Shown piece after piece: positions 18,091 through 27,219 of a stretch of 43,463 nt of DNA. The stretch's first letter is position 1. Each line of letters opens with the position of its first letter. Below the pieces are notes generated by a model. The model saw only the letters and a program-made list of their open reading frames with translations, did no database searches and was not told the origin of the DNA. Both the position numbers and the translations under genes were made by a program. Source of the stretch: JAKLEX01 sp035327525 (GTDB lineage Bacteria > Patescibacteriota > Minisyncoccia > Phycocordibacterales > JAACPR01); contig DAOLDC010000003.1 of assembly GCA_035327525.1 (NCBI GenBank), positions 1-43,463 on the forward strand, in the 5' to 3' direction.

Positions 18091-19455
18091 CTAATCTACA
18101 AAAGTAAGGGCTTTTCCAGGTTTGCCAGCTCTACCTGTTCGTCCAATTCTGTGAACATAGTCGTCATGTGTTGCTGGAATATCAAAATTTATAACATGAG
18201 AAACTCCGGAAATATCCAAACCTCTCGCCGCCACATCAGTAGCTACTAGAATATTTACATGATCTCTCTTGAACAAGTCCAACGCTTTCTGCCGTTTTCC
18301 CTGAGTCTTGTTTCCGTGAATTGATTCTGCCTTGAAACCTAGTTGATTTAGTTTTTTTGAAAGTTTTTCTACACCATGTTTTGTACGTCCAAAAATCAAA
18401 ACCTTATCAAATCCTGGCTGTATCAAAACATCTCGTAACATATCCATTTTGTCAGTGCCTCTTGGAATTTTGACAATATCTTGATCTATATGATCTGAAG
18501 TCTGACGAGAAGCAACCTGAATACGAACTGGTTCCTTCAAAAAATCATTGATCAGACGCTCTACCTCACGTGAAATAGTTGCGGAAAAGAACAATGTTTG
18601 TCGAGGTGACGGCATTTTGTCCATAATAAAACGCATATCATTAATGAATCCCATATCAAGCATTCTGTCGGCTTCATCAAGAACAATTGTTTTGAATTCT
18701 CCGAGTCTGATTTTTCCACGATTTACCAAATCCTTGAGTCTACCGGGAGTACCAATAATAAAATGATTGAAATTTCTAAGTGAAGCGATTTGTGGACCAA
18801 TATTTGTACCACCAACACAACAGACAGAATATATTCTCATATCTTTTGTAAAAGATTTTAGTTCATCGTTTATTTGTGAAGCCAATTCTCTGGTTGGAAC
18901 TATTACTAATACTTTTTCTTTTGTGTTAAGTAAAATTTTATTTATCAAAGGTAGCAAAAAGGCTGCAGTTTTGCCAGTACCAGTCTGGGCGATTCCAACA
19001 ACATCCACGCCACGCAAAATATGAGGAATTGATCTATCCTGAATCGGAGTTGGTAAAAGATATCCCCTACCCAGAACGGATTTTTTCAAAACATCTGTAA
19101 TATGAAAATCTGAAAATTTGTGTTCGGGTACAAATTTGTTTGTCTCTTCTGTAATTATTGCTTTATTGATAAATTTTGAGTGATCAATATGTGTCGAAAA
19201 TCTATTTGTTCTATTTCCACCGCGACTGTTCGATGAAAAACGTTTGCCAGAACTTCGGGTACGGCTACTTTGAGAAGTGCGACGACTGCTCTGAGAGTTA
19301 TCGCGACTGCTTTGAGAACTATGACGACTGCTTTGGGAACCACCCTGAGAATAACGCACACCAGATTTGCCACCACTTTTGGAACTAGAAAAACGATTCG
19401 TTGGTCGACGATTGTTTGAACCTGTATTTGAACTAGAAAAATTTTTTACTGTCAT
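18091..19455 (-). CDS. DEAD-box RNA helicase with SR-like N-terminal tail
   Basis: ATP-dependent RNA helicase, 454 residues, RhlE/CsdA-like. The Q motif is P-T-P-I-Q; motif I A-Q-T-G-T-G-K-T; Ia P-T-R-E-L-A; Ib T-P-G-R-L; II D-E-A-D; III S-A-T; V A-T-D-V-A-A-R-G-L-D; VI H-R-I-G-R-T-G-R-A-G. The protein ends soon after motif VI, so it lacks a C-terminal accessory domain. Instead the first ~90 residues form a disordered Ser/Arg/Gly/Asn-rich tail with repeated S-Q-S-S-R units, likely to bind RNA or drive condensation. The mRNA has a strong promoter (19525-19553) and a leader with mutually exclusive hairpins next to the start, suggesting translational control. Confidence 0.95.
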   Translation of the reverse strand: MTVKNFSSSNTGSNNRRPTNRFSSSKSGGKSGVRYSQGGSQSSRHSSQSSRDNSQSSRRTSQSSRTRSSGKRFSSNSRGGNRTNRFSTHIDHSKFINKAIITEETNKFVPEHKFSDFHITDVLKKSVLGRGYLLPTPIQDRSIPHILRGVDVVGIAQTGTGKTAAFLLPLINKILLNTKEKVLVIVPTRELASQINDELKSFTKDMRIYSVCCVGGTNIGPQIASLRNFNHFIIGTPGRLKDLVNRGKIRLGEFKTIVLDEADRMLDMGFINDMRFIMDKMPSPRQTLFFSATISREVERLINDFLKEPVRIQVASRQTSDHIDQDIVKIPRGTDKMDMLRDVLIQPGFDKVLIFGRTKHGVEKLSKKLNQLGFKAESIHGNKTQGKRQKALDLFKRDHVNILVATDVAARGLDISGVSHVINFDIPATHDDYVHRIGRTGRAGKPGKALTFVD

Positions 19456-19520
19456 ACTCTATCCACAAGAGTCCATGGGCTCTTTGTTTTTAGAGCACAA
19501 AATGAGAATGTAGATACAAA
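19456..19520 (-). promoter_or_regulatory. Structured 5' leader of the DEAD-box helicase mRNA
   Basis: Read as mRNA, four short segments can pair as 1:2 (GCUCU 19492-19496 with AGAGC 19479-19483) together with 3:4 (ACUCU 19468-19472 with AGAGU 19456-19460). The alternative is 2:3 (AAGAG with CUCUU). The 3:4 hairpin ends directly at the AUG (19455) and would block ribosome access. No strong Shine-Dalgarno is present. The switch is an inference from base pairing only. Confidence 0.4.
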
Positions 19521-19524
19521 GTAG

Positions 19525-19553
19525 AGTATATATCAAAGTTAAATTATTGTCAA
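19525..19553 (-). promoter_or_regulatory. Promoter of the DEAD-box helicase
   Basis: Reverse-strand perfect TTGACA (19548-19553), a 17-nt spacer and TATACT (19525-19530). It predicts a leader of about 62 nt. Confidence 0.75.
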
Positions 19554-19627
19554 GCGGACCGTAATGCGGATTTAGTCCCAGATAAAAACGAGGACTGGAA
19601 TTGAAAAAGGTTTTGTTTTGTCTTTTT

Positions 19628-21079
19628 TTATTTATCCAAATCCAACATTTCATCAATTCTTATTTTACTTACAAAATCAGGAACGTGACTAACCATAATC
19701 ATCGCGCCATCGTACTTATTCAGAGCCTCGGCAATAATTGGTAAGTGACGGAAATTGATATGATTGGTTGGCTCATCCAAAATCAACAATCCAGGTTTTT
19801 GTAACACCAAACGGGCAAAAGAAACCAGACCCTTTTGACCTTCTGACAGACTGCCAATTTTTGTTTTCATAACATCTCCAGTAATCAGAAATCCCGCCGC
19901 CACAGATCTCATTACTTCTTCGTCTTTTATATCCATAACAGACATTAGTGAATTATAAACTGTGTCTTCAAAATTCAAAATAGAAAAATCCTGGCGATAA
20001 TATCCAATACTCACATCATCTGATATTTCAGCACCCTTTGAGGTTTTGTTTACAATCGATTCTAATAGTGTGCTTTTTCCAATTCCGTTTGGACCATGCA
20101 ATAACAAATGTTGATTCTTTTTTAGAGAAATATTACATTTTCTTGCAACTGATTTGTGACCTCTGATTGTATTGAAAGCAGAAATTTTTATTATTACACC
20201 AGACAAATCTTTTTGAGATGGAATTATGAATGGTCTAATAGTTTTGTCCTCGCGACGAATATCGACTTTTTCTTCTTCCATCTGATCAGCTTTTGCACGC
20301 ATTCTTTTTGCAACCATTCTCATTTGACCTCCCTTGTTTGCGAAAAAGTTTGCTTTGTCTTTGTTCTCCTGAATTTCTTTTGCCAATTGAGCGTTCTTAC
20401 GATTCTCCTTTTCGACACGGGCTGTAATCTGTTCGACTACATCAAAATAATTTCCAACATATTGTTCAACTTTGTGAGTAAAAACATCCAAATATAGAAC
20501 TCCATCAGTAAATTTATTCAAAAATTCAGCATCGTGAGAAATAACCAGACATGTTTTTTTGTAATTTATCAGAAAATCCGTCAAATGTTCTATTCCGGCT
20601 TTGTCCAAATTATTTGTCGGCTCATCAAGTAGAAGCAAGTCCGGATTCTGAATCAGTGCAGATGCCAATAATAGTCTGGCCTGTTGTCCACCGGAAAAAG
20701 ATTTTATAATTCGATCATGTGGCGCACTCAAATGAACCACATCCAGAATCTCATCAATTCTTGGATCAATATCATAAATCTTTTTTGAAAAACATTTTTC
20801 AAAAAATTCTCTCACGGTCAAATTCAATTCATCTTTCGGAATAATCTGACGACTTACTGCGACCGATGTTCCTTTTACAACATTTACATTTCCAGAGTCG
20901 ACATGGTGTGCACCAGTTATCAACCCGAACAGTGTACTTTTTCCAGCACCGTTCTGTCCCATAATAGTAATCTTTGAACCACGACGAACAGAAAAATCTA
21001 CATCCTCCAGAATTGGCTTGTTATGACCAAATCCAAAAGATACGTCTTCGAATCTCAAAATTGTCTGTTCTTTCGACAT
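19628..21079 (-). CDS. ABC-F family ATPase
   Basis: Soluble protein with two ABC ATPase domains and no membrane part. ABC-F members act on ribosomes (translation factors or antibiotic protection). It is 483 residues from the ATG at 21079 (M-S-K-E-Q-T-I-L-R-F-E-D). Domain 1 has G-Q-N-G-A-G-K-S-T, F-S-G-G-Q and L-L-L-D-E-P-T-N-N; domain 2 has G-P-N-G-I-G-K-S-T, L-S-E-G-Q and L-I-L-D-E-P-T-N-H. The two are joined by a highly charged helical linker (about 240-300), the ribosome-contacting P-site tRNA motif region in the family. The frame stays open upstream to 21313, but that stretch overlaps valS and is not ABC-F-like, so it is excluded. Confidence 0.92.
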   Translation of the reverse strand: MSKEQTILRFEDVSFGFGHNKPILEDVDFSVRRGSKITIMGQNGAGKSTLFGLITGAHHVDSGNVNVVKGTSVAVSRQIIPKDELNLTVREFFEKCFSKKIYDIDPRIDEILDVVHLSAPHDRIIKSFSGGQQARLLLASALIQNPDLLLLDEPTNNLDKAGIEHLTDFLINYKKTCLVISHDAEFLNKFTDGVLYLDVFTHKVEQYVGNYFDVVEQITARVEKENRKNAQLAKEIQENKDKANFFANKGGQMRMVAKRMRAKADQMEEEKVDIRREDKTIRPFIIPSQKDLSGVIIKISAFNTIRGHKSVARKCNISLKKNQHLLLHGPNGIGKSTLLESIVNKTSKGAEISDDVSIGYYRQDFSILNFEDTVYNSLMSVMDIKDEEVMRSVAAGFLITGDVMKTKIGSLSEGQKGLVSFARLVLQKPGLLILDEPTNHINFRHLPIIAEALNKYDGAMIMVSHVPDFVSKIRIDEMLDLDK

Positions 21080-21102
21080 AGAATATATACAATACACTAG
21101 AT

Positions 21103-21130
21103 TTGAAAAATATCCAAAAAAATATATAAT
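21103..21130 (+). promoter_or_regulatory. Promoter of valS, near-leaderless
   Basis: TTGAAA (21103-21108), a 16-nt spacer and perfect TATAAT (21125-21130). The ATG is 9 nt after the -10 box, so the leader would be about 2-3 nt. Confidence 0.6.
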
Positions 21131-21139
21131 AGAACCTAC

Positions 21140-23353
21140 ATGGACAAAAAATTTACAAAGCCGTATGACCCTAGTCAGGTTGAAAAAAATATTTATGAAA
21201 AATGGGAAAAATCTGGTTTTTTCAATCCTGACAATTTGCCGGAGCGACATTCTGAAACTTTTTCTATTGTTTTGCCACCACCAAATGTTACCGGCGTATT
21301 GCACCTCGGTCACGCGTATGAGGATTCGTTACAAGACACAATTATCAGATTTCAGCGAATGCGTGGAAAAAAAGCATTGTGGCTTCCGGGTGCTGATTCC
21401 GCGGCAATAGCGACTCAGGCCAGAGTAGAAAAAAATATTTTGAAAGACGAAGGAAAAAGTCGTCACGATCTCGGACGAGATGAATTGGTCAGACGAGTTT
21501 CGGAATTTGCAAAAAAAAGCGAATCAACAATCCTAAATCAGGTAAAAAGGATGGGTTCTTCTCTAGATTGGAGTAGATACGCCTATACACTTGATGAAAA
21601 AAGAAATTTGGCAGTTTCGACTGCATTCGTAAACATGTACAGGGACGGACTTATTTATCGAGGAAACAGAATTGTAAATTGGGATCCAAAAGGTCAGACA
21701 ACAATATCAGATGACGAAATAGAATACGAGGAGAGAGATGCAAAATTTTATACTTTCAAATATTCAAAAGACTTCCCTATTTCTATTTCGACAACCAGAC
21801 CAGAAACAAAAGTCGGTGATACTGCCGTCGCTGTTCACCCTGACGATACTAGATACGCTGAATTTGTTGGTAAAGAGTATGAATTGATTTTTTGTGATGT
21901 TCCATTAAAAATAAAAATAATCGCGGACAACGCAATAGACAAAGATTTCGGAACTGGAGCAATCGGAGTTACACCAGCACATAGCCAAATCGACTGGGAA
22001 ATTGCAGATAGGCACAATTTAGAAAGACCACAAATTATAAACGAGTATGCAAAAATGACAGTTGATGGTTTTCTGAATGGTCAAAAAACTTCTATTGCCA
22101 GAGAGTCAGTCGTGAATTGGTTAAAAGAAAATAATTTGTTAGAAAAAGAAGAAAATATCAAGCAAAACATTTCTGTTTCAAGTCGAACAGGCGCAATAAT
22201 AGAACCTCTTCCGAAATTGCAATGGTGGATAGATGTGAACAAAAAATTCAAAATACATGATTCAAAAATTTCTGGAATAAAAAGTGGTCAAGAAATATCA
22301 TTGAAAGAATTGATGAAAACTGCCGTAGAAGGCGGTGATATTGAAATGCCTCAGGACAGATTTCGCAAAACATATTTTCATTGGATTGAAAATCTGCGTG
22401 ATTGGTGTATTTCTAGACAAATTTGGTTTGGGCACAGAATTCCTGTTTGGTATAAAGATGAGGAAATATATTGTGGCGTAACAGCACCGACAGATGATGG
22501 CTGGGTTCAGGAAGAAGATGTTTTGGACACATGGTTTTCTTCGGCGTTGTGGACTTTTTCAACACTAGGTTGGCCAGAAAAAACTTCTGATTTGGAAAAA
22601 TTTCATCCGACTAGTTTTATGTCGCCAGCATATGAGATTTTGCAATTGTGGGTTTCTAGAATGATTTTGATGAGTGGTTTTCATCTAGGTCAAATTCCCT
22701 TCAAAAAAGTTTTGATTCACGGATTGGTTCGTGACAAAAATGGCAAGAAGTTTAGTAAGTCACTAGGAAATGGTATTGATCCAATAGAAATGATTGAAAA
22801 ATACGGCGCTGACGCTCTAAGAATGGGATTGTTGGCGGGAACTGCGATTGGAAATGATGTCAAATTTGATGAGAGCAAAGTCAAAGGCTACAAACATTTT
22901 GCTAATAAACTTTGGAATATTACCAGATTTATTTTGGAAAATATAAATGACGAAAATATAAAAAATGGAAATTTTTCCGAAAAGTCTGGCGAAGATGTGT
23001 CGGCTGGGACTTTTTCAACAGCTGACAAAAAAATTCTATCCGATTTGGAAAATGTAACGACTGATATTACAAAAGAATACGAAAATCAAAACATACATTT
23101 GGCAGCAGAAAAAATTTATCATTACATTTGGCATGAATTGGCAGATATAATAATTGAGGATTCAAAAAATGTTTTCAAGAGCAATAATGAAGATGAAAAA
23201 AAATCTCGACAATATGTTTTATACAAAATTCTATTGACCTCACTAAAATTATTACATCCACTAATGCCGTTTGTTACGGAAGAAATTTGGAGTAGTTTGC
23301 AGAAAAAAGATGATTCTGAAATATTAATGATTTCAGCCTGGCCAGTAAAGTAA
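21140..23353 (+). CDS. valS: Valyl-tRNA synthetase
   Basis: Class I synthetase that charges tRNA-Val. It has P-P-P-N-V-T-G-V-L-H-L-G-H with the HIGH motif at 55-58, the editing (CP1) domain with T-T-R-P-E-T (about 217) and the KMSKS loop K-K-F-S-K-S-L-G-N (about 536-544). The anticodon-binding helical domain ends the protein at residue 737, so it lacks the C-terminal coiled coil of longer ValS proteins (E. coli 951). The loop usually reading G-T-D-H-A-G-I-A-T-Q is G-A-D-S-A-A-I-A-T-Q here. It is divergent from the ABC-F gene and has its own promoter. Confidence 0.96.
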   Translation: MDKKFTKPYDPSQVEKNIYEKWEKSGFFNPDNLPERHSETFSIVLPPPNVTGVLHLGHAYEDSLQDTIIRFQRMRGKKALWLPGADSAAIATQARVEKNILKDEGKSRHDLGRDELVRRVSEFAKKSESTILNQVKRMGSSLDWSRYAYTLDEKRNLAVSTAFVNMYRDGLIYRGNRIVNWDPKGQTTISDDEIEYEERDAKFYTFKYSKDFPISISTTRPETKVGDTAVAVHPDDTRYAEFVGKEYELIFCDVPLKIKIIADNAIDKDFGTGAIGVTPAHSQIDWEIADRHNLERPQIINEYAKMTVDGFLNGQKTSIARESVVNWLKENNLLEKEENIKQNISVSSRTGAIIEPLPKLQWWIDVNKKFKIHDSKISGIKSGQEISLKELMKTAVEGGDIEMPQDRFRKTYFHWIENLRDWCISRQIWFGHRIPVWYKDEEIYCGVTAPTDDGWVQEEDVLDTWFSSALWTFSTLGWPEKTSDLEKFHPTSFMSPAYEILQLWVSRMILMSGFHLGQIPFKKVLIHGLVRDKNGKKFSKSLGNGIDPIEMIEKYGADALRMGLLAGTAIGNDVKFDESKVKGYKHFANKLWNITRFILENINDENIKNGNFSEKSGEDVSAGTFSTADKKILSDLENVTTDITKEYENQNIHLAAEKIYHYIWHELADIIIEDSKNVFKSNNEDEKKSRQYVLYKILLTSLKLLHPLMPFVTEEIWSSLQKKDDSEILMISAWPVK

Positions 23354-23434
23354 TTAATGATGCGGTTGTATGGCGTGTGTATGTCGTGCTTTAAAATAAA
23401 AAAACCGTGATTCTAATTACTACCGACCTATTTT

Positions 23435-24676
23435 TTAGTGCACGTGACCGTGAGAATGTCCATGTGAATGTGAGTGAGAATGTTTTGATTTATATCCTTT
23501 CAAAAAATAAACTGCCAAAAAAGTAACTATTGGAACAGTCAAAACCAATCCAATGCTTCCGACAATTGTTCGAATTATTTCTGTTGCAAATAATTCCGAA
23601 TTTATAATTGTAATAAAATCATATTCATAAATGTTAACCAACAACATCATTGGTAATGCAGCTCCAGTGTAAGCCAGAACCAAAGTATTGACCAATGCAC
23701 CAACATGCTCACGCCCAACGCGCATCGCCCTCTTGTACACCTCCCTACGACTAACATCCTGTTTGCTATCGTACAATTCAGATACGACAGCCGCCTGCGT
23801 TATGGCAATATCATCGAGAACTCCCAGAACGCCCACAATAATAGCTCCCAACAACAAACCAGAAAAATCCAACGATCCGCCAGTATTGAAATTCAAATAA
23901 ATAGACGCATCCTCCGCCAGCCCAGAAAGTTTTGTGGCACCAACGGCAAACAATGCGAGGAGACTTGTCAAAACAACAGCGATCATTGTTCCAGAATATG
24001 CCACCAATGATTCACGATTGAAGCCGTGTGTAAAAAATATTGCCGCAAACAAAATTCCAGACGCAACAACAATACAGACTAGAAGTGGATGAAAGCCGTA
24101 CAATATTGCCGGAATCAAAACATACAGAATCACCGCAAAGCTTCCAAGTAATGCTATAAGTGATCTAACTCCCTGCCAACTTCCAAAAAGAATAATTACA
24201 AAAACAAACAAAAACATAAAAAATAAAATCTGACCCGTGCGATCAATATTTGTAATCGCATATCTTTCAAAACCGCCAACATCAATCAAATAATTTATAT
24301 AAATTTTATCTCCTTTTGAAATTTCCGGAAAATCACTTTCGAAAACAACAATTTTTCCCTCCAGTGGACCTTCCAAAAATTCCACTTCCAATTCGCGATA
24401 AATGCTCAAAACATCGTTCCAGCCGACATTTCGTTCGTCGGTCGAAATCACCCTGACCACTTTTGCCTTGAATGTTCCCTGATAATCTTCGTGAACATCT
24501 TGTGCAAATGTTTTGTCAACAGAAAATCCGGCAAATGACTGCAGAAAAATTAAGAAAACAAATACAAGCAAAAATTTCCGCCGACAAAAAAACGGTGCTG
24601 ACGGTTCTGACGGTGCTGGTGTTGCTGACAGCGACGAATTTTTTATTTTTTTTGAAAAAATTTTTGTAAAAATCAT
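23435..24676 (-). CDS. YibE/F-like multipass membrane protein
   Basis: Membrane protein of 413 residues in the YibE/F family. An N-terminal hydrophobic segment (about 33-52) is followed by an extracytoplasmic beta-rich portion (about 55-145) and then about seven hydrophobic helices containing G-V-L-G-V-L-D-D-I-A-I-T-Q near residue 285, the family core. The C-terminus is a His-rich tail, H-S-H-S-H-S-H-G-H-S-H-G-H-V-H, suggestive of metal binding. The start codon overlaps the cysS stop as ATGA, so translation is probably coupled. The function of the family is not established; transport is likely. Confidence 0.88.
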   Translation of the reverse strand: MIFTKIFSKKIKNSSLSATPAPSEPSAPFFCRRKFLLVFVFLIFLQSFAGFSVDKTFAQDVHEDYQGTFKAKVVRVISTDERNVGWNDVLSIYRELEVEFLEGPLEGKIVVFESDFPEISKGDKIYINYLIDVGGFERYAITNIDRTGQILFFMFLFVFVIILFGSWQGVRSLIALLGSFAVILYVLIPAILYGFHPLLVCIVVASGILFAAIFFTHGFNRESLVAYSGTMIAVVLTSLLALFAVGATKLSGLAEDASIYLNFNTGGSLDFSGLLLGAIIVGVLGVLDDIAITQAAVVSELYDSKQDVSRREVYKRAMRVGREHVGALVNTLVLAYTGAALPMMLLVNIYEYDFITIINSELFATEIIRTIVGSIGLVLTVPIVTFLAVYFLKGYKSKHSHSHSHGHSHGHVH

Positions 24677-25911
24677 TTTTTTGATGAAATATCAATTTGA
24701 AGTCCTAGAACATTGTCACATTCCAGAATTGTTGCTGCTTTCTGCTCTGGTGAGAGATTTTTGTCCTTTGCAATTGACCACAACACCGCCAAACCTTTTG
24801 CAGTATTGAGATCATCAGAAACAACTGCCAAAAATTCATCGTATTTTTCTTTTACAATCAGTGATTTGTTATTTTCACCGGCAGAATCCACGCCCGCTGA
24901 AACAATTTTTCTCAATTTTTCTAATGCATTTCTGGCAGAGTCCAGTGCCTCATCAGTCAAATTTATTTTTTTCTGATAATGTCCGGTGTAATAAAAATAT
25001 TTCAAAACCATAGCATCATAACCTTTTTTCTCCAGATCCGTCACAGAATATGCATTGTTCAAACTTTTTCCCATTCGCTTTCCGTCAATCAGCAGAAAAG
25101 CAACATGAAACCAAAACCTAGAAAAGATTTTTCCAGTTACTGATTCCGATTGAGCAATTTCGTTTGGGTGATGTGTTGATCGTAAATCCTCTCCACCACA
25201 GTGAATATCCAATGTTTGACCCAAATATTTCATACTCATTGCACTACATTCAATATGCCATCCAGGAAAACCAATTCCCCACGGCGAATCCCATTCCATC
25301 TGTCTTTTTTCATTTGCAGTATTGAATTTCCACAAAGCAAAATCTCTCTTGTTCTTTTTTTCTGTATTTTCATCTATTCTGCCCGCAATATCCTTTGGAT
25401 CCAAATCAGAAATTTGTCCATAATTTGGAAACTTGCTTGTATCAAAATAAATTCCGTCAGAAATTTTGTAAGTAAAACCTTTTTTCTCCAAATTTTGAAT
25501 CAATTCTATTTGCTCTTTTATATGATCGGTTGCTTTGACAAATTTTTCTGGCAACAACAAATTCATTTTTTTGTAGTCGTTAATAAAAGTATTTGTGTAT
25601 TGTTCGGCAATTTCCCAAATCGAACGGGATTCTTGTTTTGCGGCATTTTCCATTCGATCGGTTCCGATTGATGAATCGCCAAAATTATCGCCAGTCAAAT
25701 GTCCGACATCTGTAATATTTGTAATATATTTTACTTTGTATCCATTTGCCAAAAGAACGCGATGCAATAGATCAACCATAGTATAAGTTCGAAAATTTCC
25801 GATATGAGTAGTTTGATAAACGGTTGGTCCGCAGGAATACATTTTGACTTCGCCAGAATTGAGCGGTTCAAATATTTCCTTTTTTCTAGTCAAAGAATTG
25901 TATAAATTCAT
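24673..25911 (-). CDS. cysS: Cysteinyl-tRNA synthetase
   Basis: Class I synthetase charging tRNA-Cys, 412 residues. The active-site zinc ligand C27 is in S-C-G-P-T-V-Y, the HIGH-like motif is H-I-G-N (36-39), further zinc-site residues are in W-H-I-E-C-S-A-M-S and C-G-G-E-D, and the KMSKS-type loop reads K-R-M-G-K-S-L-N-N. The C-terminal anticodon domain is short compared with E. coli (461). It is coupled by a 4-bp overlap to the YibE/F gene downstream. A TAGAAT box 8 nt before the ATG suggests another near-leaderless transcript. Confidence 0.97.
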   Translation of the reverse strand: MNLYNSLTRKKEIFEPLNSGEVKMYSCGPTVYQTTHIGNFRTYTMVDLLHRVLLANGYKVKYITNITDVGHLTGDNFGDSSIGTDRMENAAKQESRSIWEIAEQYTNTFINDYKKMNLLLPEKFVKATDHIKEQIELIQNLEKKGFTYKISDGIYFDTSKFPNYGQISDLDPKDIAGRIDENTEKKNKRDFALWKFNTANEKRQMEWDSPWGIGFPGWHIECSAMSMKYLGQTLDIHCGGEDLRSTHHPNEIAQSESVTGKIFSRFWFHVAFLLIDGKRMGKSLNNAYSVTDLEKKGYDAMVLKYFYYTGHYQKKINLTDEALDSARNALEKLRKIVSAGVDSAGENNKSLIVKEKYDEFLAVVSDDLNTAKGLAVLWSIAKDKNLSPEQKAATILECDNVLGLQIDISSKK

Positions 25912-25919
25912 GTACCCCT

Positions 25920-25925
25920 ATTCTA
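25920..25925 (-). promoter_or_regulatory. Possible -10 box of cysS
   Basis: TAGAAT on the reverse strand, 8 nt before the ATG at 25911. No good -35 hexamer is found at 16-18 nt spacing. Confidence 0.3.
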
Positions 25926-26046
25926 CCGAAAAAAAGTGTATTCTGCCACAAATACCATTCCTGCCAGAGTTACTGCACAGTTCGTCATTTCTGGCATTAT
26001 AGTTGCCGTTTTCCCAACCGCAGGCGCTGTTTTGAGGTGAAATTAA

Positions 26047-26976
26047 CTACTTGTCATTTATCGAATCGACAGTAATGGTACCAATAATATTATACAAATT
26101 ACCATCAGGTCCTCGCATTTCTTCTTTTGTGAATGTTCCTGTTACTTCTACTACTGCGTCAACCTGTGCATACATATACGTTGGATCATGTGCAAAGAGA
26201 TTTTTGAGACCGTAGTGCTCGCCACTATTTGCTTTCAAACCTATTGCGCACTCAAGCGTTTGCGGACCAGAAGAAATTTTTGGTAGACAAGTGATTTTAC
26301 CAACAACGGTAATTTTTTGGCCTGCGATTGGGGTTGGAGCCGGCGTCAGTGTTGCATTATCGCCACCACTTGCTCCGTCATCATTACCTGCGCCACCACC
26401 AGTGCCACCATTACTCTCACCCTCAAAATTTTGCACGACCTCGCCAAATTCTAGCGTTACCGGATCGAGCAGTAGATACAAACTTTTTCCTACAGATGGT
26501 GCAGTTGTGAAAGGTTCTCCGGGTGCGCGGTCAGCGTAATTTACAACAATTTGCCTACCCTCACCTTTTTCTGTTGTTTGTGGTGCAATACGATCACCGA
26601 CAAAAACCGCATGAGTTCCAATGTATCCGTCGTCACGCTTTAACGCACCAACCAAATAAAAGAAAGTTCCACTTCCGCCAGTTTCCTGAGTAACAAGAAA
26701 TGCAACATCCACAGTGCCATCACCGTCAATGTCATGCGACACTTCATTACCAAAATATCTAACAGTGGTAAAAGGTCCTTCACCAAATTCACTCGGAACT
26801 ACTCCAACACCATCGATCAAGTTGACTGGTTCGCCACTCATAAAAAAAGTTATTTCTTGGAAATCATTTGGTAATCCATCACCCTGCTTTTCATTATAAA
26901 TATAATTATTAAAAGCAAAAAAACCAACAATCGCAAGTAGTAATATGACAATGATGATATTTATATTTTTTTTCAT
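26047..26976 (-). CDS. Secreted or membrane-anchored protein with C-terminal OB-fold-like domain
   Basis: I chose the ATG at 26974-26976 (M-K-K-N-I-N-I-I-I-V) because a hydrophobic export or anchor segment (residues 6-22) follows at once; the frame is open further to 27060 without a reason to use it. The exported part contains a Ca-binding-type loop D-I-D-G-D-G-T-V-D (about 79-87), then a Gly/Asp/Thr-rich flexible linker (about 185-215), then a ~90-residue domain with G-K-I-T-C-L-P and V-V-E-V-T-G-T-F that looks like an OB-fold. Two cysteines in this domain could form a disulfide. Function unknown. Confidence 0.72.
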   Translation of the reverse strand: MKKNINIIIVILLLAIVGFFAFNNYIYNEKQGDGLPNDFQEITFFMSGEPVNLIDGVGVVPSEFGEGPFTTVRYFGNEVSHDIDGDGTVDVAFLVTQETGGSGTFFYLVGALKRDDGYIGTHAVFVGDRIAPQTTEKGEGRQIVVNYADRAPGEPFTTAPSVGKSLYLLLDPVTLEFGEVVQNFEGESNGGTGGGAGNDDGASGGDNATLTPAPTPIAGQKITVVGKITCLPKISSGPQTLECAIGLKANSGEHYGLKNLFAHDPTYMYAQVDAVVEVTGTFTKEEMRGPDGNLYNIIGTITVDSINDK

Positions 26977-27120
26977 AATATTTATTTTACATAACAATAA
27001 AGTGCTCACTGACAATTGTTTAAAGTTAATTAATATTTTTTTCACTTCACTAAAATTCATTAATGATTATGTCTATTTTTATCACCGTTTGCAATTTGTT
27101 AAGCGGAGATCAATTAAAGA

Positions 27121-27219
27121 CTATTTTTCAATAATCTCCTTAAGCCTAGTCAATGCCTTTGGCCACATATCATTAAACACATATACACGTTTTAAAGTTG
27201 TTTTGCTTGTTGGCTTCAT
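27121..27219 (-). CDS. Possible 32-residue basic protein
   Basis: A small open frame from the ATG at 27217-27219 to TAG at 27121. The product is M-K-P-T-S-K-T-T-L-K-R-V-Y-V-F followed by N-D-M-W-P-K-A-L and an amphipathic L-K-E-I-I-E-K end. A perfect TATAAT (27228-27233) lies 8 nt before the start, the same spacing as at other near-leaderless genes here. It could also be a truncated remnant of a longer gene. I do not recognise it. Confidence 0.35.
   Translation of the reverse strand: MKPTSKTTLKRVYVFNDMWPKALTRLKEIIEK

Noticed and set aside
21080..21313. N-terminal extension of the ABC-F protein by 78 residues
   Set aside because: The extra frame overlaps the start of valS and both promoters, and the added sequence has no ABC-F similarity.
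23354..23434. Terminator between valS and the YibE/F gene
   Set aside because: Only a long imperfect pairing (GCGGTT with AACCGT, and TAATTA ends) with a large loop is possible; there is no compact stem with a T-run.
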